A stretch of DNA of 64,000 bases from NCBI RefSeq assembly GCF_022919175.1, contig NZ_CP095043.1:2542001-2606000 (forward strand), given 5' to 3'. Both the position numbers and the translations under genes were made by a program. Positions 1 through 7,943 of the stretch are shown piece after piece. The stretch's first letter is position 1, and each line of letters opens with the position of its first letter. A model generated the notes under the pieces. It was not told where the DNA came from and made no database searches. It saw only the letters and a list, made by a program, of their open reading frames with translations. This stretch comes from Leucobacter rhizosphaerae (GTDB lineage Bacteria > Actinomycetota > Actinomycetes > Actinomycetales > Microbacteriaceae).

Positions 1-242
<242 letters not shown>

Positions 243-269
243 GCCGGCCGCTCACGCGGGTGTGACACG

Positions 270-305
270 TCAGGCGGTGGGATTCACGTGAATCCCACCG
301 CCTGA
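270..305. terminator. Perfect 36-bp palindrome after nrdF
   Basis: The left half TCAGGCGGTGGGATTCAC (270-287) is exactly reverse-complementary to the right half (288-305), so both strands can form an 18-bp stem. It lies 28 bp after the nrdF stop and 24 bp before the end of the oppositely oriented small membrane gene. It is therefore well placed as a bidirectional terminator for convergent genes. There is no U-tract, as is usual in high-GC actinobacteria. With no unpaired loop, a few central pairs must open in RNA. Confidence 0.75.
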
Positions 306-328
306 GCTGTGTGCACCGCGTGGGGTGT

Positions 329-634
329 TCACTCGGTGCTGGGGGACCCCGGAGATGCGGTGCCGCTGGGCGAAGCGGGGGACGTGGGGGACGCGGGGGG
401 CGCGGACCCCGGCGCGGTGCCGGAATCCACACCGCCACTCCCGCGCCTCTCACGAGGCATGCCCATGATGAAGCCGACGATCGCACCGATGGCGATCCCG
501 ACCCCGATACCCGCTCCGATCATGTTGCCGATCGACCCGACCAGGCCGCCGACGAGGCCGCCGACCAGGATGCCCGCAATGACCCAGGTCATTGAAGCGC
601 TCAACAGTGGACTCTTCCGCTCGTTCTCGCTCAT
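329..634 (-). CDS. Small glycine-zipper membrane protein
   Basis: A 101-residue protein with a short charged N-terminus (MSENERKSP). A strongly hydrophobic stretch follows at about residues 14-58, rich in GxxxG spacing (GGLVGGLVGSIGNMIGAGIGVGIAIGA is its core character), and then comes a Pro/Ser/Ala/Gly-rich tail that is probably disordered. The glycine pattern resembles glycine-zipper transmembrane segments that pack into oligomers. The function is unknown. It is convergent with nrdF across a shared terminator and divergent from the DUF3817 gene, with about 210 bp of gene-free sequence between them in which no clear site is seen. Confidence 0.6.
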   Translation of the reverse strand: MSENERKSPLLSASMTWVIAGILVGGLVGGLVGSIGNMIGAGIGVGIAIGAIVGFIMGMPRERRGSGGVDSGTAPGSAPPASPTSPASPSGTASPGSPSTE

Positions 635-846
635 GCCTCCAGGCTAGCTCCGGCTCGGACAGGCGACCTCCGTCGCGAGGGGGAGATCTGGGCGGCGGCG
701 CAGCGCCGGCGATTCACCGCTCGGCGGAGCCGCGTGCAGGCCCGCCGCGAGCTCAGGAGGGACGTGCGCGGCGAGGGTCCTCGCCGCCCCGCGCCGGCAA
801 TTCGGGACCCGTACTTTCCCAGCCTGTCCTCGATATGGTGGGAGCC

Positions 847-1302
847 ATGACGCCGCGCATCCTGTTCCGCACGTTCGCCTTCGCCGAGATCGTGACGTGG
901 GCAGGGCTCATCACCGCGATGATCCTGCGCGGCACCGGGGTCACCGACGCGATGGTCGGCCCGGCAGGGGGCGTGCACGGCTTCGTCTTCCTCGGCTACT
1001 GCGTGATCACGGTGTTCGTGTGGGTGAATCAGCGCTGGCGGCCGGTCACCGGGCTCCTCGGGCTCGCGTCTGCGATCGTCCCGTTCGCTACGCTGCCGTT
1101 CGAGCTCGTCGTCGATCGGCGCGGGCTCCTGGGCTCGACGTGGCGCCTCGGGCGGGGCGGCGACACCCCGCGCAATCTCATCGAGCGACTGCAGGCCTGG
1201 GTGCTGCGGCACCCGATCCTGTCGGTGCTGATGCTCGTGGTCGGCGTCAGTGTCGCGTTCACCGTGCTGCTGTGGTTGGGGCCCCCGGTGCCGCGCGACT
1301 AA
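847..1302 (+). CDS. DUF3817 family membrane protein
   Basis: A 151-residue integral membrane protein matching the actinobacterial DUF3817 family. It opens RTFAFAEIVTWAGLI, the second segment carries GPAGGVHGFVFLGYC, and a third hydrophobic stretch and a final C-terminal segment follow. Such proteins are small four-helix membrane proteins of unknown role, often next to housekeeping genes. An alternative ATG at 835 would add four residues (MVGA). The stop is nine bases before the acyl-CoA ligase start, so the two are probably co-transcribed. The family call is confident, the function is not known. Confidence 0.8.
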   Translation: MTPRILFRTFAFAEIVTWAGLITAMILRGTGVTDAMVGPAGGVHGFVFLGYCVITVFVWVNQRWRPVTGLLGLASAIVPFATLPFELVVDRRGLLGSTWRLGRGGDTPRNLIERLQAWVLRHPILSVLMLVVGVSVAFTVLLWLGPPVPRD

Positions 1303-1311
1303 TCTCGAACC

Positions 1312-3033
1312 ATGCAGCTCAACGCCACTCGCGCCTGGAACCGCTTCTACGCACCCGGTACCCCGGTCGACATCGAACCGGTCACCGGATCCCTCGTGGA
1401 CCTGCTCGACGAGCGCTGCGCGCAGTGGGCCGATCGCGACGCCGTGAGCTTCTTCGGGGCGACGGTGACCTACCGCAGCCTGGGCGAGCGGGTCGCTCGG
1501 GTCGCGAACGGGCTGCGCGAGCTGGGGGTGCAGGCGGGGGATCGCGTCGCGCTCATCATGCCGAATGCGCCCCAGCACGTCATCGCGTTCTACGCGGTGC
1601 TCCGCCTCGGCGCGACGGTGGTCGAGCACAATCCGCTGTACACCCGCGATGAGCTCGAGGTGCAGTTCCGGGATCACGGTGCCACGGTGGTCATCGCCTG
1701 GGACAAGGTCGTGGCGACCCTGCAGAGTCTGCCCGCCGACGTCGGCCTCCGCACGATCGTTGCGGTCGATATCACTCGCGCGATGCCGCTCGGCACCCGG
1801 ATCGCGCTCCGCCTGCCGGTGCAGAAGGCGCGCGAGTCGCGGGACAAGCTGACGACCCGCACCACCGGCACGATCCCGTTCACGCGACTCGAGCGATCGG
1901 CCCCGATCCCGAGCACCCACCCGCGGCCGACCCAGAGCGACATCGCCTGCCTGCAGTACACCTCGGGCACGACCGGCACACCCAAAGGCGCGATGATCTC
2001 GCACGAGAACCTGTGGGCGAACGCCCGGCAGGGCGCGGCGTGGATGCCCGACTTCACCCGCGGCGAGGGCAGCATCTATGGACTGCTGCCGATGTTCCAC
2101 TCGTTCGGCCTGCTGCTGTCGGTGATCTACTCGGTCGAGACCGGATCCCGCGCGGTGCTGTTCCCGACGTTCGATCCCGAGCTGGTCTCGCGGGCCGCCA
2201 AGCGCTTTCCGCCGACCTTCGTGCCCGCCGTGCCGCCGATGTTCGATCGCCTCGCGCGGGTCGCCCGCGACGGGCAACTCGACCTGAGCGGGGTGGTCTA
2301 CGCGATCTCGGGGGCGATGACGCTCACGCCGGCGGTGGTGAAGCGCTGGGAGGATCTCGCGGGCAGCATGCTCAACGAGGGGTACGGGCTCACGGAGACG
2401 AGCCCGGTCGCGCTGGCGAACCCGTTCACCGACACCCGTAAGATCGGGGCGATCGGGATCCCGTTCCCGTCGACGGACATTCGAGTGGTGGATCCCAGCG
2501 AGCCCACGCGCGAGGTCGCCCAGGGAGAGGCGGGAGAGCTGTTGATCAGCGGCCCGCAGGTGTTCCAGGGGTACTGGAACCGCCCCGAGGAGACCGCCGC
2601 GACCCTGCTCGAGGGCGGCTGGCTGCGCACCGGGGATCTGGTGGTGCAGGACGAGGGCGGCTTCGTCACGGTCGTGGACCGCAAGAAGGAGCTCATCATC
2701 ACCGGCGGATTCAACGTGTCGCCGAGTGAGGTCGAGCGCGTGGTGAACGGGGTGCCCGGGGTCGCCGAGTCGGCGGTCGTGGGGATCCCGCGCGGGGGTG
2801 GCGCGGAGGTCGTGACGGTCGCCGTGATCTTGGAGCCGGGGGCGACGTTCGATGAGGACGCCGCGCGTGAGGCCGCGCGGGAGCACCTCGCGGAGTACAA
2901 GCGCCCCAGCACCTACCTCGTGTGGGAGGAACTGCCGAAGTCACTGATCGGCAAGGTGCTGCGCCGCCGGGTGCGCGACACCCTGCTTGCGGATCGCAGT
3001 GCGGTGCGGGCGGCCGCAGCCGAGGAGGAGTAG
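1312..3033 (+). CDS. Long-chain acyl-CoA ligase (AMP-forming)
   Basis: A 573-residue member of the ANL adenylating superfamily, which activates a carboxylic acid with ATP and transfers it to CoA. The AMP-binding P-loop YTSGTTGTPKG lies near residue 216 and the GYGLTETS motif near residue 356. The GWLRTGD hinge motif follows near 440, and the C-terminal lysine motif KSLIGKVLRR near 545. Length and motif order are normal for FadD-type ligases. The N-terminal half contains NPLYTRDELEVQFRDHG, common in actinobacterial long-chain ligases. Substrate length cannot be read from sequence. It sits directly downstream of the DUF3817 gene and ends before a tandem octamer repeat and a long hairpin. Confidence 0.88.
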   Translation: MQLNATRAWNRFYAPGTPVDIEPVTGSLVDLLDERCAQWADRDAVSFFGATVTYRSLGERVARVANGLRELGVQAGDRVALIMPNAPQHVIAFYAVLRLGATVVEHNPLYTRDELEVQFRDHGATVVIAWDKVVATLQSLPADVGLRTIVAVDITRAMPLGTRIALRLPVQKARESRDKLTTRTTGTIPFTRLERSAPIPSTHPRPTQSDIACLQYTSGTTGTPKGAMISHENLWANARQGAAWMPDFTRGEGSIYGLLPMFHSFGLLLSVIYSVETGSRAVLFPTFDPELVSRAAKRFPPTFVPAVPPMFDRLARVARDGQLDLSGVVYAISGAMTLTPAVVKRWEDLAGSMLNEGYGLTETSPVALANPFTDTRKIGAIGIPFPSTDIRVVDPSEPTREVAQGEAGELLISGPQVFQGYWNRPEETAATLLEGGWLRTGDLVVQDEGGFVTVVDRKKELIITGGFNVSPSEVERVVNGVPGVAESAVVGIPRGGGAEVVTVAVILEPGATFDEDAAREAAREHLAEYKRPSTYLVWEELPKSLIGKVLRRRVRDTLLADRSAVRAAAAEEE

Positions 3034-3039
3034 GCGCGC

Positions 3040-3075
3040 GTTGGGGCGTTAGGGCGTTGGGGCGTTGGGGCGTGG
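3040..3075. repeat. Tandem GTTGGGGC octamer repeat (4 units)
   Basis: Four consecutive 8-bp units, GTTGGGGC (3040-3047), GTTAGGGC (3048-3055) and two more GTTGGGGC (3056-3071), followed by a partial GTGG. The array starts six bases after the acyl-CoA ligase stop and lies in the gap between two convergent genes. Replication slippage could change its copy number. No regulatory role is evident because it is downstream of both genes. Confidence 0.7.
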
Positions 3076-3097
3076 CTCCAGCGGTGCCGCCTCCGCG

Positions 3098-3151
3098 GTG
3101 TGAGCGACTTCCGTGGTGATGTTCCGCTGGGAGACCAGAAATCGCTCACAC
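3098..3151. terminator. Long-loop inverted repeat between convergent genes
   Basis: The arm GTGTGAGCGA at 3098-3107 is repeated in inverted orientation as TCGCTCACAC at 3142-3151. The next bases (CTTC against GAAA) extend the similarity imperfectly. The 34-base loop is longer than a classical terminator loop. The position between the ends of the acyl-CoA ligase and the amidohydrolase suggests bidirectional termination. It resembles several other gap-located hairpins in this window in design but not in arm sequence. Confidence 0.5.
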
Positions 3152-3166
3152 GAAAAGGCGACGCCC

Positions 3167-4849
3167 CTACGCGCGCTGGTACACCCGCTCGCCCGCAACC
3201 CACGTCTCGTCGACGCGCGCCTCGTGCAGCCGCTCGGGATCCTGCTCGAACAGGTTGCGGTCGAGGATCGCGAGGTCGGCGAAGTACCCGGGGATCAGGC
3301 GGCCGGTCACCGCGTCCAGATGGTTGATGCGCGCCGTCCCCTGCGTGTAGGCGTCGAGCGCCTGGGCCAGCGTGAGTCGCTGCCGCGGATCCCCGAGCGG
3401 CGGGCGCCCGCTGCCCGGCGAAACCCGGTTGACGGCGACGTGGATCGCCTGCAGGGGATCCGCGCTCGACACCGGCCAGTCGCTGCCGGCGGCGAGATGC
3501 GCGCCGTCCGCGACAAGATCGCCGAACGGGTAGTGGTGCTGATCCGCGTCGTCCGGGAGGAACGGCAGGGTCAGGGTGTCGAGCTGCTCCTCGTGGCAGG
3601 CCCACAGCGCCTGGATGTTCGCGGTCGCCCCGAGCGCGGCGAAGCGGGGCACATCGGCCGGCCGCACGACCTGCAGGTGCGCGAGATGGTGCCGGTTGCC
3701 GCGCTCACCGTTCGTCTCCAGCGCCCGCTCGACGGCGTCGAGCGCCTCGGTCACGGCGCGATCGCCGAGCGCGTGGAAGTGCACCTGCACCCCCGCGCCG
3801 TCGAGCGCAGTCACAAACTCCGCCATCTCCTCGGGATCGAAGAACGAGATACCGCGGTTGTCGGTCAGGTGGCCGCCGTGATCCCGGTAGCACTCGTGCA
3901 TCGCCGCGGTGAAGTTCTCGGCCACGCCGTCCACCATCACCTTCACCGAGTTCAGCGAGAAGCGCTCCGGATCCGCGGTGGCCGCCGCCTCATCTCGGCG
4001 GGCGAGAATCGTCTCGAGCTGCGCCTCCCCGGCCTCGCGGTTCCACCACTGCGCTCCGCGCACCCGCACCCGCAGCGCGCCCTCGTCGAGCGCGCGGCGA
4101 TACGTCGGCACGGTGTCGGGGCTGCCCATGAACTCGCCGACGGCGGCATCCTGCCACGCCGTGATCCCGAGCGACAGCAGGTGCTCCTGCGCGGCGAGCA
4201 GCCCGGCGTAGGCCTGCTCCCCGGTCGCGCGCGGCCGCACGCCGTCGAAGAGCGACATGGCCCCCTCGTGCAGCGTGCCGGAGGGGGTGCCATCGGGCTC
4301 CCGCTCGATGCGTCCGTCTGCGGGATCGGCGGTGCCGGCCTCGAGCCCGGCGAGCTCCAGCGCGCGCGAGTTCGCCCAGGCGCCGTGGTGGTCGCGGTTC
4401 TCAAGAAAGACGGGGCGGTCGGGCACGATGGCGTCGAGCGCCTGGCGGGTCGGGGTGCCGCCGGGGAACGCGTCCATCGACCAGCCGGCACCGAGGATCC
4501 ATTCGAGCTCGGGGTGGGAGGTCGCGTAGTTCCGGATCGCGTCGAGCGTCTCCTCCGCCGTGTTGCACGCCGAGAGGTCGCAGCTCAGCAGCTCGACTCC
4601 CGCCATCACGGGGTGCACGTGCGCGTCCTGGAACCCCGGGATCACCAGTCGCCCGCCGAGGTCGACCCGCTGGTCGGCCGTCGCGGCCAGGACCGCCACC
4701 TCTGCGGGGTCGGCGCTCAGGATCCTGCCGTCGGCGATCGCGAGGCCGCCAAACACCGGGGCACTCGCAGTGCCCGTGTAGATCCAGCCGTTCTCGAACA
4801 CTACATCTGCGTGCGCGGCACTGCTCACCGGGGCCTCCTGGGCGTTCAT
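3167..4849 (-). CDS. Amidohydrolase family 3 protein (YtcJ-like)
   Basis: A 560-residue metal-dependent hydrolase of the amidohydrolase superfamily. The beta-sandwich N-terminus leads into the metal-binding motif PGFQDAHVHP near residue 77. Further histidine motifs are HFHALGDRAV (near 355) and the HHLAHLQVV region, and the aspartate end of the barrel is AAGSDWPVSSADPL. The C-terminus returns to the sandwich domain (GYFADLAILDRNLF). Members hydrolyse amide or related C-N bonds in diverse small molecules, and the substrate is not predictable. It is divergent from a TetR gene that probably controls it. A second, separate family-3 amidohydrolase lies 3 kb downstream in the same orientation. Confidence 0.85.
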   Translation of the reverse strand: MNAQEAPVSSAAHADVVFENGWIYTGTASAPVFGGLAIADGRILSADPAEVAVLAATADQRVDLGGRLVIPGFQDAHVHPVMAGVELLSCDLSACNTAEETLDAIRNYATSHPELEWILGAGWSMDAFPGGTPTRQALDAIVPDRPVFLENRDHHGAWANSRALELAGLEAGTADPADGRIEREPDGTPSGTLHEGAMSLFDGVRPRATGEQAYAGLLAAQEHLLSLGITAWQDAAVGEFMGSPDTVPTYRRALDEGALRVRVRGAQWWNREAGEAQLETILARRDEAAATADPERFSLNSVKVMVDGVAENFTAAMHECYRDHGGHLTDNRGISFFDPEEMAEFVTALDGAGVQVHFHALGDRAVTEALDAVERALETNGERGNRHHLAHLQVVRPADVPRFAALGATANIQALWACHEEQLDTLTLPFLPDDADQHHYPFGDLVADGAHLAAGSDWPVSSADPLQAIHVAVNRVSPGSGRPPLGDPRQRLTLAQALDAYTQGTARINHLDAVTGRLIPGYFADLAILDRNLFEQDPERLHEARVDETWVAGERVYQRA

Positions 4850-4905
4850 CGTCGTCGAACCGTGATCGCCAGCCTAGAAGATCGGACGGGTCAGATCAAT
4901 GGCGG

Positions 4906-4922
4906 TGACACGTGCATTGTCA
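4906..4922. promoter_or_regulatory. Inverted repeat, candidate TetR operator
   Basis: TGACA (4906-4910) and TGTCA (4918-4922) form an inverted repeat with a 7-base spacer. It lies in the 137-bp gap between the divergent amidohydrolase and TetR genes, the usual position of a TetR-family operator that controls both. The arms are short, so the call rests mainly on context. Confidence 0.4.
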
Positions 4923-4986
4923 GTCGGAATGATCCCGGATCCCCACCGCGGTTAGACTGGGGCGCACCCACGAGATCGGAGGCGGC

Positions 4987-5751
4987 ATGGCGGGGTCGGC
5001 AGCGGTGGAATCACCAGCGGCAGAGTCGGTGGCATCGGAGTCTCCGGCGATCCCGCGCCGCACGCGGCTGGATCAGCGCGTCATCGTCGACGCCCTGCTG
5101 GAACTCGCACGCAGCGAACCGGCCCTGCGCCCGACCTTCAAGCGCCTCGGCTCGGCCCTCGGCGTCGACGCGACGGCGATGTACCGGCACTTCCGCAACA
5201 AGGACGAGCTGACGCGCGCCGCCCTCGATCGGCTCGCCGCCACCGCTGTGGAGCACGCGCGCGCGGCGCCGGGGGACTGGCGGGGTCGGCTCGAGGCCTA
5301 TCTGCTGCGCTCGGCCGAGCTGAGCCTCGAATACCCATCCGTGGCGATCGAGGGAGCGGTGCTCGACCCGGCGGGTCCGGGTGACGTCTCCGCCGACGAG
5401 CTCATTCTCGCCCTGCTCACCGAGGGCGGGCTCACGGGCCGTCCGCTCATCACCGCCTACGCCGCGGTCTCCGGCTTCGCGGTGTCCCAGGGCGCGGCGC
5501 TCGCGCACGAGGTGATGCGCAACGGCGACGCGGCGCGGGACGGCTCGACGCCGTGGATCAGCACGTTCGGGGCGGTGGATCTCGCCGACTACCCGCTCGT
5601 TCGCGCGCACCGCGACGAGCTGCTGGCCATCAACGGCATCACGGTCTATCGGGCCGGGATCGCCGCGATCCTCGATTCCGTGGCGCGGGCGGCCGCAGGC
5701 GATCCTGCCGCGGGAGATCCTGCCGCGGGCGCGATCTCAGCGGGCGAGTAG
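4987..5751 (+). CDS. TetR/AcrR family transcriptional regulator
   Basis: A 254-residue TetR-type repressor. After a flexible Ala/Ser-rich leader of about 25 residues comes the helix-turn-helix domain (RVIVDALLELARSEPALRP, then FKRLGSALGVDATAMYRHFRNKDEL, the recognition helix being near residues 58-66). An all-helical ligand-binding domain follows, ending in a repeated AAGDPAAG tail. The leader and tail are longer than usual for the family. It is divergent from the family-3 amidohydrolase and only 10 bases upstream of an M20 peptidase, so it probably senses a substrate or product of these enzymes. The effector is unknown. An ATG with GGAGGCGGC just upstream supports the start. Confidence 0.88.
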   Translation: MAGSAAVESPAAESVASESPAIPRRTRLDQRVIVDALLELARSEPALRPTFKRLGSALGVDATAMYRHFRNKDELTRAALDRLAATAVEHARAAPGDWRGRLEAYLLRSAELSLEYPSVAIEGAVLDPAGPGDVSADELILALLTEGGLTGRPLITAYAAVSGFAVSQGAALAHEVMRNGDAARDGSTPWISTFGAVDLADYPLVRAHRDELLAINGITVYRAGIAAILDSVARAAAGDPAAGDPAAGAISAGE

Positions 5752-5761
5752 GCTGGGACGA

Positions 5762-7162
5762 ATGACCGGCGACGCCCGGTCGCGAGCGGAGGTGGACCCG
5801 GTGTCAGGTGAGAGCGGAGCAGTGCCGGCCGCGGGATCCCCCGACGCGTTGGTGGGTGCGGCGAGCGACACGATCGAGCTGCTGCGCGCGATGATCCGCG
5901 AGGCCTGCGTCAACGAGGGGCACCCCGGATCGGGGCAGGAGATCCGGAACGTCCGCGTGCTGCAGCGGTTCTTCGCGGACGCCCCCGTCGAGATGCAGGT
6001 CCTCGAACCGGCACCCGGGCGCTCGTCCTTGATCGCTCGCGTGCGCGGCACAGATCCCGCAGCCCCCGTGCTCGGCCTCCTCGGACACCTCGATGTCGTG
6101 CCGGTCGATCCCGACGGCTGGACCCGCAATCCCTTCGGCGGTGAGCTCAGCGACGGCGAGGTCTGGGGGCGCGGCGCCGTCGACATGCTGTACCTCACGG
6201 CCGCCTTCGCGACGGTGCTGCGCGACGTGGCGCTCGCGCCCGAGAAGCCGCGTGGGGACCTCGTGCTGCTGGCCGTCGCCGACGAGGAGGCGGGCGGCGA
6301 CTACGGGCTGCGCTGGCTCCTCAACACCCACCCCGACGCGGTGGCCGTGAGCGAGGTGCTGAGCGAGTCGGGTGGCATGCGCATGGGCGAGCACGTCGCC
6401 ATCGGCGCGGCCGAGAAGGGATCGGCGGGGCGGCTGCTCGTCGTGCAGGGCACCCCCGGGCACGCGTCGATTCCCTACGGCGCGCGGAGTGCCGCGTACC
6501 GCATCGGCGATGTGCTGCAGCAGCTCGGTGCGGTCGTGCCCGCGGCGCAGCTCGGGGAGCTGTGGGACGCGTTCGTGACGGCCCGGATCCCCGACGAGGA
6601 TCTCGCGGATCGGTTGCGCGACCCGGTGCGCCTCGACGCGGCGCTGCCGCAGCTCGGGGGCATCGCGGGGTACGCGTACGCGGTCTCCCGGGTCACGATC
6701 TCCCCGACCGTGCTGCGCGCGGGATCGACGCACAACGTGATCCCGGGCTCGGGGTCCATCGAGCTGGATATCCGTACCCTGCCAGGTACCACCGACGATG
6801 ACGTCGACGACCTCTTGCGCGCGGTGCTCGGCCCGCTTTCGGAGCTCGTCGAGATCCAGCACCTCCGCGGCTGGGACGCGACGGCGTCGGGCACCGACAC
6901 CCCGCTCTTCGCCGCGATCGAGCGGGCGGTCGAGTCCGTCGCGGGATCGCCGGTGGTGCCCATCATGGCGGCGGGCGGCTCCGATGCGCGGCTCTTCCGC
7001 GAGCTGGGCGTGCCGGCCTACGGCTTCGGACTGCTCGGGCCGAGCTGGTCGTACGAACGGTATCGCGAGGGAGTGCACGGGCACGACGAGCGGATCGACG
7101 TGGAATCGGTGGCGCTCTCGCTCGAGGCGCTGCGGCTCATCGTCGCTGACCGCATCGGCTAG
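5762..7162 (+). CDS. M20/M25/M40 family metallohydrolase
   Basis: A 466-residue zinc-dependent exopeptidase/deacylase-type enzyme of family M20. The motif LLGHLDVVPVDPDGWTRNPF supplies the first metal histidine and catalytic aspartate. WGRGAVDM carries the bridging aspartate, and ADEEAGGDYG the general-base glutamate. The dimerisation domain follows (STHNVIPGSGSIELDIRTLP) and the last metal ligand is in GVHGHDERI near the C-terminus. Such enzymes cleave dipeptides, N-acyl amino acids or carbamates. The gene begins 10 bases after the TetR stop, indicating co-transcription, and it ends opposite a zinc-ribbon gene. Confidence 0.87.
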   Translation: MTGDARSRAEVDPVSGESGAVPAAGSPDALVGAASDTIELLRAMIREACVNEGHPGSGQEIRNVRVLQRFFADAPVEMQVLEPAPGRSSLIARVRGTDPAAPVLGLLGHLDVVPVDPDGWTRNPFGGELSDGEVWGRGAVDMLYLTAAFATVLRDVALAPEKPRGDLVLLAVADEEAGGDYGLRWLLNTHPDAVAVSEVLSESGGMRMGEHVAIGAAEKGSAGRLLVVQGTPGHASIPYGARSAAYRIGDVLQQLGAVVPAAQLGELWDAFVTARIPDEDLADRLRDPVRLDAALPQLGGIAGYAYAVSRVTISPTVLRAGSTHNVIPGSGSIELDIRTLPGTTDDDVDDLLRAVLGPLSELVEIQHLRGWDATASGTDTPLFAAIERAVESVAGSPVVPIMAAGGSDARLFRELGVPAYGFGLLGPSWSYERYREGVHGHDERIDVESVALSLEALRLIVADRIG

Positions 7163-7330
7163 GGGGCGCGGGCGATGCTGCCCGCGGGGATCCCGGCGTC
7201 ACGCGGGACGAGCTGGCGACCGATCCCGACGGAGATCTCACGGGTGACGGAGCGAATCCCCGGAATGGATCCGCCATGATTGACATCTCCGCCGTGCGTG
7301 ACGTGTGCCGCGCACGGGGTCGTCGAGCGC

Positions 7331-7759
7331 CTACCCCTCGAAGATGTCGCCGAGGAACTCGAACGGGCTCTTCTTCTTGCGGTAGTTGCCCGACTTCGAG
7401 CCGTAGCGCTGATCGTCGTAGCGGCGGTCGTCGTACCTCCGGTCGTCGCGCCGGTCATCATAGCGACGGTCGTCCCGGCGATCATCTCGCCGGTCGTCGC
7501 GCCGGTCGTCGTACCGGGGCGCGTCGTACTGCGCCGGTGCGACGGGCGGCTGGTGCGGACCAGGCACGGCGGGCGGAGCAACCGGGGCCTGCGATGCGGC
7601 CTGCGCCGCGAACTGCTCGGCTTCGGCCTGGGCTTTCTCCAAGATCTTGTCGAGCTCCCCGCGGTCGAGCCAGACGCCGCGGCACTGCGGGCAGTAGTCG
7701 ATCTCGATCCCCTGGCGCTCGCTCATGAGCAGGGTGGTTCCATCACTCGGGCAGTTCAT
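7331..7759 (-). CDS. TFIIB-type zinc-ribbon protein with DDRR repeat tail
   Basis: A 142-residue protein beginning MNCPSDGTTLL. The N-terminal zinc ribbon is formed by C3 and YCPQCRGVWLDRGELDKI, the hallmark of the bacterial zf-TFIIB (DUF1922-like) domain. A short helix (EKAQAEAEQFAAQ) and a Pro/Ala linker follow. An extended run of YDDRR/DDRRDDRR repeats comes next, encoded by degenerate tandem DNA repeats at about 7425-7515. The chain ends in a basic segment, KKKSPFEFLGDIFEG. The start at 7759 is chosen because the zinc-ribbon family begins with this methionine; a longer upstream frame lacks homology. Function unknown. Confidence 0.8.
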   Translation of the reverse strand: MNCPSDGTTLLMSERQGIEIDYCPQCRGVWLDRGELDKILEKAQAEAEQFAAQAASQAPVAPPAVPGPHQPPVAPAQYDAPRYDDRRDDRRDDRRDDRRYDDRRDDRRYDDRRYDDQRYGSKSGNYRKKKSPFEFLGDIFEG

Positions 7760-7803
7760 GATCCTCAGAGTAGGGGACCTTCGCTCGAAATTGGCCGAGT
7801 GAA

Positions 7804-7843
7804 CGCAATCGCACCGTGCCGGGACCCACGCGGTGCGATTGCG
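7804..7843. terminator. Hairpin with 13-bp perfect arms
   Basis: CGCAATCGCACCG (7804-7816) is exactly complementary to CGGTGCGATTGCG (7831-7843), leaving a 14-base loop. It lies in the 184-bp gap between the stop of the family-3 amidohydrolase (7944) and the start of the zinc-ribbon gene, downstream of another long hairpin. It probably reinforces termination of the amidohydrolase transcript, but being upstream of the zinc-ribbon gene it could also affect that gene's promoter or leader. Confidence 0.55.
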
Positions 7844-7881
7844 CTCTCTCGAGGGCGGAACCGGGGCCACGGCCGAGAATC

Positions 7882-7933
7882 AGTGTGCAGTTGCGCACCT
7901 TCACGAGCCGATTCGTGTGCACAACTGCACACT
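7882..7933. repeat. Dispersed long inverted repeat, copy 1
   Basis: The arms AGTGTGCAGTTGCGCAC (7882-7898) and GTGCACAACTGCACACT (7917-7933) pair with a single mismatch around an 18-base loop. The element begins 10 bases beyond the amidohydrolase stop. The same arm sequence occurs at 32611-32670, making this a dispersed repeat (REP-like) and not only a local terminator. Confidence 0.75.
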
Positions 7934-7943
7934 CGACCCCGCG

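Noticed and set aside
631..2886. A 751-codon frame on the minus strand
   Set aside because: Antisense to the acyl-CoA ligase and DUF3817 genes, which carry clear family motifs; composition is typical of a shadow frame.
7425..7515. Regular repeats resembling a CRISPR array
   Set aside because: The repeats are short, contiguous and in frame with the zinc-ribbon gene, encoding DDRR units; there are no spacers and no cas genes.
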